A stretch of DNA of 64,000 nt. Origin: Pseudomonas indica NBRC 103045. GTDB taxonomy: Bacteria; Pseudomonadota; Gammaproteobacteria; Pseudomonadales; Pseudomonadaceae. The stretch is taken from contig NZ_BDAC01000018.1 in assembly GCF_002091635.1 (NCBI RefSeq), positions 1 through 64,000 on the forward strand, given 5' to 3'. Under the pieces are notes generated by a model. It was given only the letters and a program-made list of their open reading frames with translations. It made no database searches and was not told where the DNA came from. This document shows, in pieces, positions 47,216-56,116 of this stretch (the stretch's first letter is position 1; each line of letters opens with the position of its first letter). The position numbers and the translations under genes are program-made.

Positions 47216-48819
47216 GGGCGTCCTTGGGGCTTGTGGGGATGGATGACCCGTATGCCATCGTTCGTGGGCGTGTTGACGTAGAGCAGGCGGTTGTAATGCC
47301 CATTGAGGATGGGTGTCCAGTGTGCCGAGCAATGAATGTAGCGCCTGCGGAGCACACGGTACTCGGCGTCGGTCACTTGGTAGTCGCCGGCTAGGAAGCG
47401 CTCGCAGAGGAGCGCCAATTCGTCGGGGATCTCATACTTTGGATCATGGATATCGATGACATCCAAGGGGACGCCTCTTTCGGTGACCAGCTTGTGCATC
47501 AGTCGCAAGTAAACCAGCGACAGCTTTCCGCTCATGGGGCGGCTCAGTTCCACACCGGCGAAAACTCGCTTGAGGCGGGGCGCCAGTCGATCCTGGGGAT
47601 CGGCCGGCAGTGGTTCGGCGGGCGGCGTGTGGATGCTCAGGGCGTCGGCAGGCCAGCCTTGGGCGATCTGCCGGGCCAGGTCTTCCTGGACTTCGGCATA
47701 GATGGCGGTTTCTTCGATGGGCGTCTGCAGGGGTACGGTCTGGGCGCGCATCGGGCCGACCAGGACACGTTCCTGATCCTCGGCCAGGTAGCCACCGCCG
47801 ATATCCGAGTGCACGCCGGGCAGGGCGATTTCCAGGTGATCCGGGGCCAGGCTGCTGAGCGGGAAGTTGGCCCGTTGTTCATCGGCGGCGACCAGATGCA
47901 CCACATGAGGAAAGTGGGACTGGGGCAGGGCGATCGTCAGGCCCGGTTCCACTGGGTTGCGCACGCTCCAGTCGGTCCAGCCGGCGGTGGCGGCCACGCT
48001 GTCGAACAGGCCGAGCACGCCGGCGCGAATACCCTCGCCGAAGCGATGCACGAAATGGCTTTCCAGGTGCCTGCCCAGGCTGGACAGCAGTTCGTACACC
48101 GGCCAGTCCTTCACGAAGAGGAGCTGATGGGCGAAATGCCGGGCGGCCACTGCGCCACGGCTGAAGCCGAAGACATCGAAGGTGATGGATTCGATCTGGA
48201 AGTCGGCGTTCTGCTGAAGCATCTGCTTGATTTCGCTCCGGATCGCCTTGAAAGCGTCATAGACACGGGCGGCAATACCCGTTTCCCCGCGTCCGGTCGC
48301 GGAGCTGAACACTTGATCCGGCTGGCCGGCTACGGTGCCTATGCCTTGGACATAGATGCTCAAGGATGCCCAGCGCTTTTGCCCTTCGCCTTGAAGCGCG
48401 CGAGAGGCCGGGTATAGGTCGTACAACCGCCACACATTGGTCACATCGTTCGCATAGCTGCCGGTCAGCTTGTAGGGCTCGCAGCGGTCGACGATGGCGC
48501 GGGCCTGGTCTTCCGGCATGCTCCGGGAGCGGCGGCAGGCGGCGCCTTCTTCGGCGTTGGCGGTGTTGTTGCCGGTGCCGTCGAAGAACACGCCGATGCG
48601 CAGGCTGACGGCGACCTGCCGTTCGAGCCGCCGCCGTTCCAATTCGTCGGCGATCCGGACCTGCTCATCCAGGAAGCGCTCCTGGCGGGCGCGGGCTTCA
48701 TCGGTGGCGCGTTGTCGAGCCTCATGTTCCTCCGCGGTGACCACCCGGCGGACCAGCAGGCCCTGGCCGTTCTTGTACCACTTCCACTCCGTGACCAGCG
48801 GGCGCTTGTCTCGAGCCAT
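47212..48819 (-). CDS. tle1: Tle1-type phospholipase effector (DUF2235)
   Basis: The 535-residue alpha/beta-hydrolase has the family motif GVFFDGTGNN (about 76-85), the nucleophile elbow GFSRGA (Ser220), the acidic motif GLFDSV and the His motif GVHSDIGGGY (His337). These are the marks of DUF2235 phospholipases delivered by type VI secretion into the periplasm of rivals. The N-terminal about 70 residues are charged helix and may bind a VgrG or adaptor. No signal peptide is present. Tli candidate and effector are coupled by ATGA. No VgrG or PAAR gene is nearby. Confidence 0.88.
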   Translation of the reverse strand: MARDKRPLVTEWKWYKNGQGLLVRRVVTAEEHEARQRATDEARARQERFLDEQVRIADELERRRLERQVAVSLRIGVFFDGTGNNTANAEEGAACRRSRSMPEDQARAIVDRCEPYKLTGSYANDVTNVWRLYDLYPASRALQGEGQKRWASLSIYVQGIGTVAGQPDQVFSSATGRGETGIAARVYDAFKAIRSEIKQMLQQNADFQIESITFDVFGFSRGAVAARHFAHQLLFVKDWPVYELLSSLGRHLESHFVHRFGEGIRAGVLGLFDSVAATAGWTDWSVRNPVEPGLTIALPQSHFPHVVHLVAADEQRANFPLSSLAPDHLEIALPGVHSDIGGGYLAEDQERVLVGPMRAQTVPLQTPIEETAIYAEVQEDLARQIAQGWPADALSIHTPPAEPLPADPQDRLAPRLKRVFAGVELSRPMSGKLSLVYLRLMHKLVTERGVPLDVIDIHDPKYEIPDELALLCERFLAGDYQVTDAEYRVLRRRYIHCSAHWTPILNGHYNRLLYVNTPTNDGIRVIHPHKPQGRP

Positions 48820-49176
48820 GCCGTTCTCCCTGTTTCCCTGGCATCCGCGCGGCAGACTGCCTGCCGCCGGGACTGCGCTTCAACGCGAATGTCGGGATTT
48901 GCGGGGCATCCCAGCCGGCCTGCGTGGGGCATCGCACAGCCTCGGGCGATTTCATGAACCGGCTCGCGGTTGTTTAAGCGGGGAGGCGGATGGGTCGCCT
49001 TTTCCCTCTGGGAGTCCGCGGGCGTGCGGAAGCGGAAACAGGGCTTCCGCATCGCCGCCTCAGGCCCGCGAGCGGAAGCCGTCTTTCACCGTCCCATGCG
49101 GTATGACCCCGTTAAATCAAAGGGTTACGCATTGGCATCGTTATTGCTCAAGAGCAGAAAAGGGGTATTCGACACC
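48820..49176. other. divergent regulatory region between tle1 and fliD
   Basis: The 357 bases contain no convincing gene. A sigma-54 promoter for fliD sits at the right end, and GGGAGAAC before 48819 is the tle1 ribosome-binding site. Small inverted repeats around GCGGAAGC occur near 49026-49080. Confidence 0.5.
49133..49148 (+). promoter_or_regulatory. sigma-54 promoter of the fliD operon
   Basis: TGGCATCGTTATTGCT matches the consensus TGGCAYGNNNNTTGCW with one mismatch and exact GG-N10-GC spacing. It lies 29 bases before the fliD start. LafK is the expected activator. Confidence 0.82.
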
Positions 49177-50505
49177 ATGGCGATAGATTCGGATTACGTA
49201 CAGCAGATGGCCTCCCAACTGGCTTCCTATGAAGTCCAGTCGGCGCTGACGCGGGCCAACCGCAACCAGGCCACCTACAAGGCCCAGTTGAACGCCGTGA
49301 CCACCCTGGAGACGGCGTTGCGCTCGTTCGCCTCGGCGGTCAAGGGGCTCAAGGGCAGCAGCGGCAGCATGCTGGTCAACAGCGCCACCTTCAGCCAGAG
49401 CGGCTATGCCACCGCCACGGTGGGGGCCACTGCGGTACCCGGCAGCTACCAGTTCTTCGTCGAGCAGTTGGCGACCCGTCACCAGCTCGCCCTGGAAGGC
49501 CTGCAGAACAGCGACGTCGACACCAGCGGCACCCTGACCATCGGCCAGGGCGGCAGCAGCTTCAGCATCGACCTGGCCGGCGTGGACAAGGACGGCGACG
49601 GCATCAACTCCCTCGACGAGCTGGCGGCGGCGATCAACGGCGCGGCGGACAACACCGGCGTCAACGCCACCCTGGTACGCAGCAACGGCACGGTCTCCCT
49701 GGTGCTCGGCAGCGAGGAAACCGGTACCGCCAATGCCATCAGCCTGTCCGCGTCCGGTACCAGCGGGGGGGCGTTCGATAGTGCCCTGGCCAGTGCACGT
49801 GAACTGTCTGCGGCGAAGGATGCCCGGGTACGCCTCGGCGGTGAGAACGGCATGCTGCTGACCAACGGCAGCAACACCTTCGACCAGATCATCGATGGCG
49901 TCAGCCTGACCTTCACCCAGGCCCACCAGGCCGGCGGCCAGCCGCTCACCGTGGACATCGGCCAGGACCAGAGCGCGACCAAGGACAAGGCGCAGGCCTT
50001 CATCAGCGCGTTCAACACGCTGATGGGCAGCTTCGATTCGCTGACCGTCAGCGGCAACGAAAGCACCGCCCGTGGCGTGCTGGCCGGCGATTCGAGCATC
50101 CGCGCCATCGAGAGCATGCTCAACCAGGTGCTGCGGACCTCCTACGGCGGCGCGACGCTGATGGATTTCGGCATCGTCGCCGACCGCAACGGCAAGCTGA
50201 CCCTCGATGCCAAGCGCTTCGAGAAGGCCGTCGCCGCCGACCCTGACGGCTTCGAAAAGCTGTTCACCGACAAGGGCAATCTGATCGACAGCCTGGACAA
50301 GAACCTGGCGGTCTACACCAGCAGCGTCAACGGCGTGATGAAGAGCCGCAAGGAGACCCTCAACGCCATGCTGCGCCGGGTCGGCGACCAGTTCGACAAC
50401 CTCCAGAAGCAATACGACAGCTACTACGGTCGCTACCTCAAGCAGTACACCGGCTTGATGCAGACCATGGCGGCGATGGAACAAACCTACGGCATGTTCT
50501 CATGA
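49177..50505 (+). CDS. fliD: flagellar filament cap protein FliD (lateral system)
   Basis: The 442-residue FliD (LafB) caps the growing filament. It begins MAIDSDYVQQMASQLA and has FliD-type N-terminal (ATYKAQLNAVTTLETAL) and C-terminal regions (LMDFGIVADRNGKLTLDAKR, then a terminal coiled coil). A longer frame to 48970 runs through the promoter and is rejected. The stop overlaps fliS as ATGA. Confidence 0.94.
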   Translation: MAIDSDYVQQMASQLASYEVQSALTRANRNQATYKAQLNAVTTLETALRSFASAVKGLKGSSGSMLVNSATFSQSGYATATVGATAVPGSYQFFVEQLATRHQLALEGLQNSDVDTSGTLTIGQGGSSFSIDLAGVDKDGDGINSLDELAAAINGAADNTGVNATLVRSNGTVSLVLGSEETGTANAISLSASGTSGGAFDSALASARELSAAKDARVRLGGENGMLLTNGSNTFDQIIDGVSLTFTQAHQAGGQPLTVDIGQDQSATKDKAQAFISAFNTLMGSFDSLTVSGNESTARGVLAGDSSIRAIESMLNQVLRTSYGGATLMDFGIVADRNGKLTLDAKRFEKAVAADPDGFEKLFTDKGNLIDSLDKNLAVYTSSVNGVMKSRKETLNAMLRRVGDQFDNLQKQYDSYYGRYLKQYTGLMQTMAAMEQTYGMFS

Positions 50506-50900
50506 GCACCTATCACCTGAACGACAGTTACGACAGCTACCGCTCCGTCGACCTCGAGGCCCGCGCGGCCGCGGCGTCGCCCTATGAACTGGTCCTGGTC
50601 CTGTTCGACGGCCTGCTCGACGAGCTGGCCCGCGCCCGCGGCCACATCGAGGCCAAGCGCTACCAGCAGAAGGGCCAGTCGCTGGAGAAATGCCTGAACA
50701 TTCTCAACGGCCTCAACGGCGCCCTCGACTACGAGAACGGCGGCGAGATGGTCCAGGGCCTGGCGCGCCTCTACGACTACTGCATTTACCGGCTCTCCGA
50801 CGTCAGCGTGACGCTGTCGCTGGAGGGGCTGGACGAAGTGGTCCATCTGCTCGAAGTGCTGCGCGAAGGCTGGGATGGCGTGAATGCCCAGCGTGGATGA
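50502..50900 (+). CDS. fliS: flagellin export chaperone FliS (lateral system)
   Basis: The 132-residue helical protein has the FliS pattern YDSYRSVDLEARAAAASPYE followed by LVLVLFDGLLDELARA and GLNGALDYENGGEMVQGL, LARLYDYCIYRL. FliS (LafC) keeps flagellin unpolymerised before export. It overlaps both fliD and the next gene. Confidence 0.94.
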   Translation: MSTYHLNDSYDSYRSVDLEARAAAASPYELVLVLFDGLLDELARARGHIEAKRYQQKGQSLEKCLNILNGLNGALDYENGGEMVQGLARLYDYCIYRLSDVSVTLSLEGLDEVVHLLEVLREGWDGVNAQRG

Positions 50901-51195
50901 CCTCGGCCGCCGGCTGCTCGCCGTGCAGGGCGAGCTGACCGAAGCCCTGGCGAAGAAGGACTGGGAGCGCATGGCCGCCATCGACGCGCATATCCGCGAG
51001 CTGTTGCAGGCCCTCGCCGGGCGCGAGCCGGAGCCGGAATTGCAGCGCGCCAAGCGGGCCTTGCAGCGGCTGCACGGCCAGGCGCTCCAGGCGTGCGCCG
51101 AGGAGTGCGAGCGCCTGCGGCGACTGTTGCTGACACACCTGGAGTATGCCGAGGGACGTTCGGCCTACATGCGGACCGAGATGTATGGGAGATAA
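50884..51195 (+). CDS. fliT: FliT-like flagellar chaperone (lateral system)
   Basis: The 103-residue all-helical protein follows fliS with a 17-base overlap. Position, size and helical heptads (LLAVQGELTEALAKKDWERM) fit FliT/LafD, a chaperone for FliD. Sequence evidence alone is weak. Confidence 0.75.
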   Translation: MPSVDDLGRRLLAVQGELTEALAKKDWERMAAIDAHIRELLQALAGREPEPELQRAKRALQRLHGQALQACAEECERLRRLLLTHLEYAEGRSAYMRTEMYGR

Positions 51196-51198
51196 GGC

Positions 51199-52305
51199 GT
51201 GCTTCATTCGATAACCCAGCGCGGGCCGGTCGTCGCCGTATCGGCCGAGGGCATGGCGAAGCCAGGTGGCGACCCGCGGGGGGCCGTCGCCCGATCCGGC
51301 GAGACGTTCATCCTGCCCGACACGGCGCTGCTTCCCGAGAATGGAACGCCCAATGAGAGCGACCGCGACGAGTCCATCGACGCGCTGTCGGCCGAATCCG
51401 GGGCGGATGAGCTGCAGCCGCAGGTGGCCGATATCCTGCCGGTGGAGCTGACCGTGACGCCGGAAACGGAATCGCGGGCCGAACGCTGGTTGTTGAGCAT
51501 GCTCGACCAGCGCGCCACCCGCGTGCAGGCACAGGACAGCGATGAAACACCGGCCCGGCAAGCCATGGACATCGCCCTGCGGAGCATTCCCCAGGTGGTG
51601 GTGAATCCGCTGCGGCAGGACGGGCTGACCCAACCGCTGAGCGTGCCGCCCTCGCTGGGCGTCGGTGGTGCCTTCGTCATGCCCGAAGCGACACCGGCGC
51701 TTCACTCTGCCGAACCGGCCGAGAGTGGCGAAGTGGCGTTGCTCGCCTCCCTGGAACGTGCCGGTGGCAAGGCGTCGTCGCTGCCGCAGGCCGCTTCGCC
51801 GGCGATCGACGGCGCTAACCCGATCGCATCGCCCATGGCGGCAGTGCAGCCGGCGACGACACTGGAACGCACGCTGAAGCTGGAGGCACCGGAGGCCAAG
51901 TGGGGCGAGCAGATGCTGCATGCCTTGCGCGACACCGTCGAGTTGCAGGTTCAGCAGCGCGTACAGAACGCCTGCATCCGTCTCGATCCGCCGGAACTGG
52001 GCAGCCTGGAGATTTACCTGAGCCACGAGTCGGGCCGCCTGAACGTGCAGATTTCCGCCGCGCAAAGCGATGTCGCACGGCTGCTCAACCAGACCAGCGA
52101 ACGCTTGCGCCAGGAACTGGTGGGGCAGAACTTTCTGCAAGTCAGCGTGCAGGTTTCCGCCGACGGCCAGTCGGGGCAGCAGCACGCCCGGCAGGGGCGG
52201 GCCTGGGCGCCGGTCGAGGATGAAATCGCGGCGAACGTCCTGCGTGAGAGCTCATCGTCGGGCAGCCGGCGGGCGGCGTCGGACGATGTCCTGGTCACCG
52301 TGTAA
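51199..52305 (+). CDS. fliK: hook-length control protein FliK (lateral system)
   Basis: The 368-residue product starts at GTG with GGGAGA upstream. Its first two thirds are low-complexity, as in the FliK ruler region. The C-terminal Flg_hook domain contains VQNACIRLDPPELGSLEIYL and LNVQISAAQSDVARLL. It interacts with FlhB to switch export specificity. Confidence 0.9.
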   Translation: MLHSITQRGPVVAVSAEGMAKPGGDPRGAVARSGETFILPDTALLPENGTPNESDRDESIDALSAESGADELQPQVADILPVELTVTPETESRAERWLLSMLDQRATRVQAQDSDETPARQAMDIALRSIPQVVVNPLRQDGLTQPLSVPPSLGVGGAFVMPEATPALHSAEPAESGEVALLASLERAGGKASSLPQAASPAIDGANPIASPMAAVQPATTLERTLKLEAPEAKWGEQMLHALRDTVELQVQQRVQNACIRLDPPELGSLEIYLSHESGRLNVQISAAQSDVARLLNQTSERLRQELVGQNFLQVSVQVSADGQSGQQHARQGRAWAPVEDEIAANVLRESSSSGSRRAASDDVLVTV

Positions 52306-52367
52306 GCGCCCGTCGGCTGTGGTCGGGCTTTTTCAGTCATTCTTTTGATGTGAGTCGAGAACTGTTT

Positions 52368-52847
52368 ATGGCGATGCCGCGAATCATCCTGTTGATGCTG
52401 GTCCTGAACACGGTCATCGCCCTGGGCGGGCTGGCATTCAACTACAGCATGCTCAAGACCTTGCAGGCCGGTGGCGGTGTGGCGAACGGCGAGTCGGTCG
52501 AGGGGCGGACCGAAGCCGAGGCAGAGGAAGCGTCGGAATACACCTTCTTCCCCATCGAAAAGGTCATCGTCAGCCTGCCCGGCAAGGGACGCGAGCACTA
52601 CTTCGTGCTGGACCTGGTGCTGCAGGCCGAGCTGGATACCGACCGCAAGAAGCTCGAACAGGTCGACCCCATGGTGCGCAACTCGGTGGTGGCGCATCTC
52701 TCCACCCTGAGCTTCGACCAACTGCGCGGGCTGCCGATCACCGAGCTGCAAGGGACCCTGGAAAAGGTCCTGCTCGACGATTTCGCCAGCAAGAAGGTCG
52801 CGGTGCCTTTCGTCCACGTGCTGGTCAGCAAACTCATCGTGCAATAA
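52368..52847 (+). CDS. fliL: flagellar basal body-associated protein FliL (lateral system)
   Basis: This product of about 159 residues has one N-terminal membrane helix (MPRIILLMLVLNTVIALGG) and a periplasmic domain with FFPIEKVIVSLPGKGREHYF and a terminal VHVLVSKLIVQ. FliL (LafF) associates with the stator. A GTG at 52350 would add six residues. Neither start has a strong ribosome-binding site, and ATG 52368 is preferred for the purine stretch before it. Confidence 0.85.
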   Translation: MAMPRIILLMLVLNTVIALGGLAFNYSMLKTLQAGGGVANGESVEGRTEAEAEEASEYTFFPIEKVIVSLPGKGREHYFVLDLVLQAELDTDRKKLEQVDPMVRNSVVAHLSTLSFDQLRGLPITELQGTLEKVLLDDFASKKVAVPFVHVLVSKLIVQ

Positions 52848-52856
52848 GAGCCGATC

Positions 52857-53591
52857 ATGAACGCGAACTGCGCTATCGATTACGACTACGCCCTTGGCCA
52901 GGCGGCGCCCGCGCTGCTGCGGCCGGAGGACGAGCGGAAGTGGCTGATGCAATACCTGCCGCTGGTCAAGCGCATCGTCAGCCAACTGTCGCTGCAGGCC
53001 AACCAGGTGCTCGACCGCGAGGACATGGAGCAGATCGGCCTGATGGGCCTGCTCGATTGCCTGCGCCGCTACGGCGAGCCGGACGAGGGCTTCGGCCGCT
53101 ACGCCGCCCTGCGCGTGCGCGGCGCCATCCTCGACGAGCTGCGCCGCCAGGACTGGCGGCCGCGCCAGGTGCGCCAGCAGACCCACAAGATCCGCGACGC
53201 CATCCGCCAACTGGCGCGCCAGCTCGGCAGGACGCCGAGCGACGAGGAAATCCTCGCCGCCACCGGCCTCGCCGAGAAGGATTACCAAGCCTTCCTCCAG
53301 GCCGAGTCCTGCGAGGCCATCGAGAGCCTGGACGAGCTGTTGCAGAACGGCCACGAAGCCTTCGCCGACGGCGCCCAGGGCGTCGAGGAACGCGTGCTCA
53401 AGGAACGTCTGCTGGCGCAGGCGCTGAGCCGGCTGGACGAGCGCGAGCGCCTGGTGCTGACGCTCTACTACCAGCACGACCTGAGCCTGAAAGAAATCGC
53501 CCTGGTCCTCGATGTGAGCGACGCCCGGGTATGCCAACTGAGCAAGCAGGCGCTGAACAAGGCCTGCCGCTACCTGACCGAGAGAGCCTGA
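52857..53591 (+). CDS. fliA: lateral flagellar sigma-28 factor (LafS/FliA-like)
   Basis: The 244-residue sigma factor has region 2 (QYLPLVKRIVSQLS, EDMEQIGLMGLLDCLRRY, FGRYAALRVRGAILDELRRQ), region 3 (RQLARQLGRTPSDEEILAAT) and region 4 (LSLKEIALVLDVSDARVCQL). It should direct late lateral genes such as flagellin and is held by FlgM. It is located directly before the stator genes, as lafS is in other lateral systems. Confidence 0.93.
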   Translation: MNANCAIDYDYALGQAAPALLRPEDERKWLMQYLPLVKRIVSQLSLQANQVLDREDMEQIGLMGLLDCLRRYGEPDEGFGRYAALRVRGAILDELRRQDWRPRQVRQQTHKIRDAIRQLARQLGRTPSDEEILAATGLAEKDYQAFLQAESCEAIESLDELLQNGHEAFADGAQGVEERVLKERLLAQALSRLDERERLVLTLYYQHDLSLKEIALVLDVSDARVCQLSKQALNKACRYLTERA

Positions 53592-53593
53592 AC

Positions 53594-54466
53594 GTGCAGA
53601 AGTTATTGGGTGCATTGATCATCGTCGCCTGTGTACTGGGCGGTTACGCCATGGCCCATGGCGACATGCGGGTGCTCTGGCAGCCGGCCGAGGTGGTGAT
53701 CATCCTGGGTGCCGCCCTGGGCAGCCTGATCGTCGGCAACCCGAAGGAGGTTCTGATGGAGATGTGCTCGCAGATCAAGGGCGTGTTCGTCTACAAGCGA
53801 CGCGGCGAGGAATTCCAGCGGCAGTTGCTGATGCTGCTCTATGAACTGCTGGAGATGGTCGATGTCGGCGGTCTCAAGGTGCTCGACGCGCACATCGAGG
53901 AGCCGGAGCAGAGCGAACTGTTCGCCAAGTACCCGCTGATCCGCCAGGAAAAGAACCTGATGGCCTTCATCGCCGACAACTTCCGCCTGATGGCCATGGG
54001 CAAGATCAGCGCCCATGAGCTGGAAGGTTTCCTCGAGCAGGAGCTGGAGGCCATGGAGCACACGCTGCTGCTGCCGTCGAAATCGCTGCACAAGATCGGA
54101 GAAGCCATGCCGGGATTCGGCATCCTGGCGGCGATCATGGGCATCATCATCACCATGGGCAACATCGGCGGTTCGGTCGCCGACGTCGGCACCCACGTGG
54201 CGGCAGCGCTGGTCGGTACCTTCCTCGGCATCTTCTTCTGCTACTGCCTGATGGACCCGTTGAGCAACGCCATGGCACAGCGGATCAAGACCGAGCTGTC
54301 GGCCCTGGAATGCGTGCGCACCACCCTGGTGGCGCATGTCGCCGGCAAGCCGACGCTGCTGGCGGTGGATGCTGGGCGCAAGCTGATCGAGCAGGACGTG
54401 AAGCCTGCCTTCAAGCAGTTGGAGACCTGGGTCAACCGCTACGAGGATGAAAGGGACGTGGCATGA
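53594..54466 (+). CDS. motA: stator protein MotA (lateral system, LafT-like)
   Basis: The 290-residue membrane protein starts at GTG two bases after the sigma gene stop. It has four membrane helices, with ALIIVACVLGGYAMAHGD first and PGFGILAAIMGIIITMGNIG later containing the conserved Pro. A large cytoplasmic loop (about 60-170) carries the charged residues that touch FliG. Longer upstream frames overlap the sigma gene and are rejected. Likely proton-driven, by similarity to E. coli-type MotA. Confidence 0.93.
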   Translation: MQKLLGALIIVACVLGGYAMAHGDMRVLWQPAEVVIILGAALGSLIVGNPKEVLMEMCSQIKGVFVYKRRGEEFQRQLLMLLYELLEMVDVGGLKVLDAHIEEPEQSELFAKYPLIRQEKNLMAFIADNFRLMAMGKISAHELEGFLEQELEAMEHTLLLPSKSLHKIGEAMPGFGILAAIMGIIITMGNIGGSVADVGTHVAAALVGTFLGIFFCYCLMDPLSNAMAQRIKTELSALECVRTTLVAHVAGKPTLLAVDAGRKLIEQDVKPAFKQLETWVNRYEDERDVA

Positions 54467-55413
54467 AGAAGCGTTCCGACAAGGACCACGAGATCATCGT
54501 CAAACGCCGCTCGAAGAAGGGGCATGACGAGGAGCACGGCGGCGCCTGGAAGGTGGCCTTCGCCGATTTCACCCTGGCGATGATGGCGCTGTTCATGGTG
54601 CTCTGGGTGGTCCAGCCGCAGAACCAGTCGCCTGTGCCGCCACAATCCGATCTTATGACCAACCCGTTGGTCGATGGCGGCGCGGGTGTGTTCGACGGAA
54701 CCAGGCAGACCCCGCTCGACCTCGACGGCGTACCGCTGCCTGAGCGCCAGGACAGCCAGCCTGTCGCCGATGCCGATGCCGATGCCGAGCCGCTACGGGA
54801 CGGCGAGCGAACGGAAGGGGAAGCCTCGCGCAAGCGCTACGGCTCTTCGGCGGAAATGGCCGAGCTGGCTGAGCTGATGGAAAAGATGGCGCTGGAAGTC
54901 GATGCGATGGCCAACATCGAGGTCAACGTGGTGCCCCAGGGCCTGCGCATCCTGATCAAGGACGACCAGCGGCGCTTCATGTTCCAGCGCGGCAGTGCGG
55001 TGCTCAACCCGCATTTCCAGGGGCTGCTCGGCGCGCTCGCCGGCATCCTGGCCAAGGTGGACAACAAGCTGATCATCAGTGGCCACACCGACGCCACACC
55101 GTACCGGACGCGCGCCGGCTACAACAACTGGAACCTCTCCGGCGACCGCGCACTGCGGGCGCGCAACGTGATGGTCGATGCCGGCCTGCCGTCGGCCAGC
55201 GTGCTGCAGGTGGCGGCGCAGGCGGATGTCATGCCGCTGCGACCGGAGGAGCCGGAAGACGGCGCCAACCGGCGCATCGAACTGTTGCTGCTGACCACCC
55301 GCGCCGAAGCGCTGTACCGCGAACTGTTCGGCGATGCCCAGGCGCAGGTGCATTACTCGCCGAAGGGCAGCGACTACGTGGCACCGGTACAGCCGGAAAA
55401 ACAGCCGCTCTGA
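54463..55413 (+). CDS. motB: stator protein MotB (lateral system, LafU-like)
   Basis: The 316-residue partner of MotA has one membrane helix with the ion-carrying Asp35 in AFADFTLAMMALFMVLWVV. A plug/linker region is rich in acidic residues. A C-terminal OmpA-like peptidoglycan-binding domain contains IISGHTDATPYRT, NWNLSGDRALRARNVM and NRRIELLLL. It overlaps motA as ATGA. Confidence 0.95.
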   Translation: MKKRSDKDHEIIVKRRSKKGHDEEHGGAWKVAFADFTLAMMALFMVLWVVQPQNQSPVPPQSDLMTNPLVDGGAGVFDGTRQTPLDLDGVPLPERQDSQPVADADADAEPLRDGERTEGEASRKRYGSSAEMAELAELMEKMALEVDAMANIEVNVVPQGLRILIKDDQRRFMFQRGSAVLNPHFQGLLGALAGILAKVDNKLIISGHTDATPYRTRAGYNNWNLSGDRALRARNVMVDAGLPSASVLQVAAQADVMPLRPEEPEDGANRRIELLLLTTRAEALYRELFGDAQAQVHYSPKGSDYVAPVQPEKQPL

Positions 55414-55423
55414 CACCGCTTGC

Positions 55424-55618
55424 GTAGGGGCGAATTTATTCGCCTGGCGAGGGTAGGGCGGGCGAATGAATTCGCCCCTACGACGAGGTATGGCCTATTC
55501 GTTGTAGGAGCGAGCTTTGCTCGCGAATGGAACCGCGCAAAAGCTTCGCCAGCAGAGCTGGCTCCTACGAAAAGCGGGTTCGGTGCAACGAGTTTGTAGG
55601 GGCGAATTCATTCGCCCG
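55424..55618. repeat. composite REP-like element, copy 2
   Basis: It contains the four-palindrome series of 30981-31145 with the same order and similar linkers, preceded by an extra GTAGGGGCGAATTTATTCGCC. It separates motB from the convergent gene at 55661. Confidence 0.8.
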
Positions 55619-55660
55619 GCGAGGGGGCGTCCCTACCCAAGAGCGATCACATCCAGCGGC

Positions 55661-56116
55661 TCACTGCGCACAGTAGACCTGGCGGATTTCCTGGGCGTAG
55701 AGGCAGCCGTGGAGCGGTTCGAGCTTGAGTGTCGAACCCGGCTTGCGGGCATACAGCAGGTTGAACAGGAGGTCGTCGTCCAGCGCGTTGTTCGGCCAGA
55801 GACCGGAAATGCGTCCGCTCTCCACACGCAGCAGGTAATGGCCGAGAAAGCCGAACTCGACGCTGCCGCTGGTCTCCAGGATGGTGTCGCCCTGGCGGGT
55901 CATGGCGTGGAAATGGTCCTTGCTGAACTGGATGCTGTGGCGCACCTCGGTCAATTCGCCCTTGCTCGACAGCACTTGTCCGCTCGAGGTGTAGCGGCCG
56001 CTGAGTTCGGCGGCAGAATTGATATTCGTCCAGGTTGCCAGCAGGCCGCCGCCGAACAGCACCGCGACCCCGGACAGGGTAGCGATGCCCCGGCCGGTCA
56101 AAGACGGCAGATTCAT
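55661..56116 (-). CDS. small inner-membrane protein coupled to the ToxR-like regulator
   Basis: Function not recognised. The 151-residue protein has one N-terminal membrane helix (about 10-30) and a periplasmic domain of about 120 residues with two Cys near the end (HGCLYAQ and VYCAQ). The ATG at 56116 overlaps the regulator stop as ATGA and has GGAG eight bases upstream, so it is preferred to the GTG at 56125. By layout it could be a ToxS-like stabiliser of the regulator. No sequence similarity to ToxS is claimed. Confidence 0.72.
   Translation of the reverse strand: MNLPSLTGRGIATLSGVAVLFGGGLLATWTNINSAAELSGRYTSSGQVLSSKGELTEVRHSIQFSKDHFHAMTRQGDTILETSGSVEFGFLGHYLLRVESGRISGLWPNNALDDDLLFNLLYARKPGSTLKLEPLHGCLYAQEIRQVYCAQ

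Noticed and set aside
48970-49176. N-terminal extension of FliD
   Set aside because: It would include the sigma-54 promoter and has no similarity to FliD. The ATG at 49177 gives the family start.
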